DNA of 5,238 nt from Anaerolineales bacterium (GTDB lineage Bacteria > Chloroflexota > Anaerolineae > Promineifilales > Promineifilaceae), in NCBI GenBank assembly GCA_020432595.1, contig JAGQGA010000414.1, positions 1 to 5,238 on the forward strand. The letters run 5' to 3'. The translations under genes were made by a program, and so were the position numbers. The notes under the pieces are model-generated. The model was not told the origin of the DNA and did not search any database. It worked only from the letters and a program-made list of their open reading frames with translations. The number at the start of each line of letters is the position of its first letter. Position 1 is the stretch's first letter. This document shows, one piece after another, positions 4,784 to 5,238 of this stretch.

Positions 4784-5238
4784 ATGAACAAGCTGCAACA
4801 CCAAACGGCTGGCTATCCGAAGGCACAGGGATTGTACCATCCCCGGTATGAGCATGATGCATGTGGGATGGGGTTTGTGGTGGATATTAACGGCCGTAAA
4901 TCCCACGCCATCATCCAGCAAGCCCTCACCGTCCTCTGCAACCTCAACCATCGCGGCGCGGCCGGCAGCGAACCCAACACTGGCGACGGCGCAGGCATCT
5001 CCATTCAAATCCCCCACACCTTCCTACAAAAAGTTTGGCCTGAACCCATTCCCGCTGCTGGCAGCTATGGTGTGGGCATGGTGTTTATGGCACAAGATGA
5101 GCAAGAGCGACAGCGTTGCCAACAGCAATTTGAGCAAATTGTGGCTCAAGAAGGGCAACGTTTCCGGGGCTGGCGCATCGTGCCCACCAACAATGCCAGC
5201 CTCGGTGAAACAGCCAAAAGTGGTGAGCCATTTATTCA
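4784..5238 (+). CDS. gltB: Glutamate synthase large subunit, N-terminal part (cut by right edge)
   Basis: Large subunit of GOGAT, which transfers the amide of glutamine to 2-oxoglutarate to give two glutamates. Only 151 codons of the usual 1,500 or so are present, all in the class II (Ntn-type) glutaminase domain. The catalytic cysteine is C27 in DACGMGFV; the first 26 residues are the propeptide removed to expose it. NHRGAAGSE (55-63) and NTGDGAG (65-71) are hallmark blocks of the family. ATG 4784 is chosen for the strong AAGGAGG just upstream and because the propeptide length is typical. It is transcribed away from amt, 506 bp apart, with a consensus -10 box and a long leader. The ACGGCCGT palindrome encodes NGR at 36-38. 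Whether the rest of the gene is intact, and which small subunit partners it, cannot be seen. Confidence 0.96.
   Translation, partial: MNKLQHQTAGYPKAQGLYHPRYEHDACGMGFVVDINGRKSHAIIQQALTVLCNLNHRGAAGSEPNTGDGAGISIQIPHTFLQKVWPEPIPAAGSYGVGMVFMAQDEQERQRCQQQFEQIVAQEGQRFRGWRIVPTNNASLGETAKSGEPFI
4890..4897. repeat. ACGGCCGT palindrome copy
   Basis: Fourth exact octamer, inside gltB, in the context ATTAACGGCCGTAAAT. It is read in a different phase (Asn-Gly-Arg) from the Thr-Ala-Val copies, so it is conserved as DNA and not as a peptide. Confidence 0.55.

Overview
The window is a nitrogen-assimilation locus from a bacterium. Leftwards (minus strand) it carries an ammonium transporter (amt, 2922-4277), an unrecognised 332-residue protein (1811-2809) and a type III glutamine synthetase (glnN, 1-1655, C-terminus beyond the left edge). 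Rightwards it carries the first 151 codons of glutamate synthase large subunit (gltB, 4784 to the right edge). Base composition is moderate, Shine-Dalgarno sites are good, and the palindrome ACGGCCGT recurs in the coding regions. A Chloroflexota (Anaerolineae-like) host is my best guess, but this is an impression, not a demonstrated placement.

Functionally, Amt brings in ammonium, GlnN condenses it with glutamate to make glutamine, and GltB with its small partner (not in the window) turns glutamine plus 2-oxoglutarate into glutamate. No PII (glnK) gene is seen here, although it often accompanies amt.

The most unusual content is non-coding. The amt leader (about 4278-4500, minus strand) has two hairpins that both present the hexaloop CGAGAC, followed by two intrinsic terminators in tandem. 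The second CGAGAC hairpin shares its 3' arm with the 5' arm of the first terminator, so the two are mutually exclusive. The glnN leader (1656-1770) repeats the design: a hairpin with hexaloop CAGGAU overlaps the 5' arm of an intrinsic terminator. In both leaders the terminator lies too close to the start codon for a promoter to fit after it, so the genes can be expressed only by read-through. This resembles ANTAR-type antitermination, but the loops do not fit the published ANTAR loop rule (A1, G4). They fit CRRGAY instead. I infer a shared RNA-level nitrogen regulon with an unidentified loop-binding factor.

The 506-bp divergent region between amt and gltB also holds a 17-bp imperfect palindrome (4534-4550) suited to control both promoters, a consensus -10 box for gltB, and a roughly 190-nt structured gltB leader whose Shine-Dalgarno can be masked by an upstream CTCCT.
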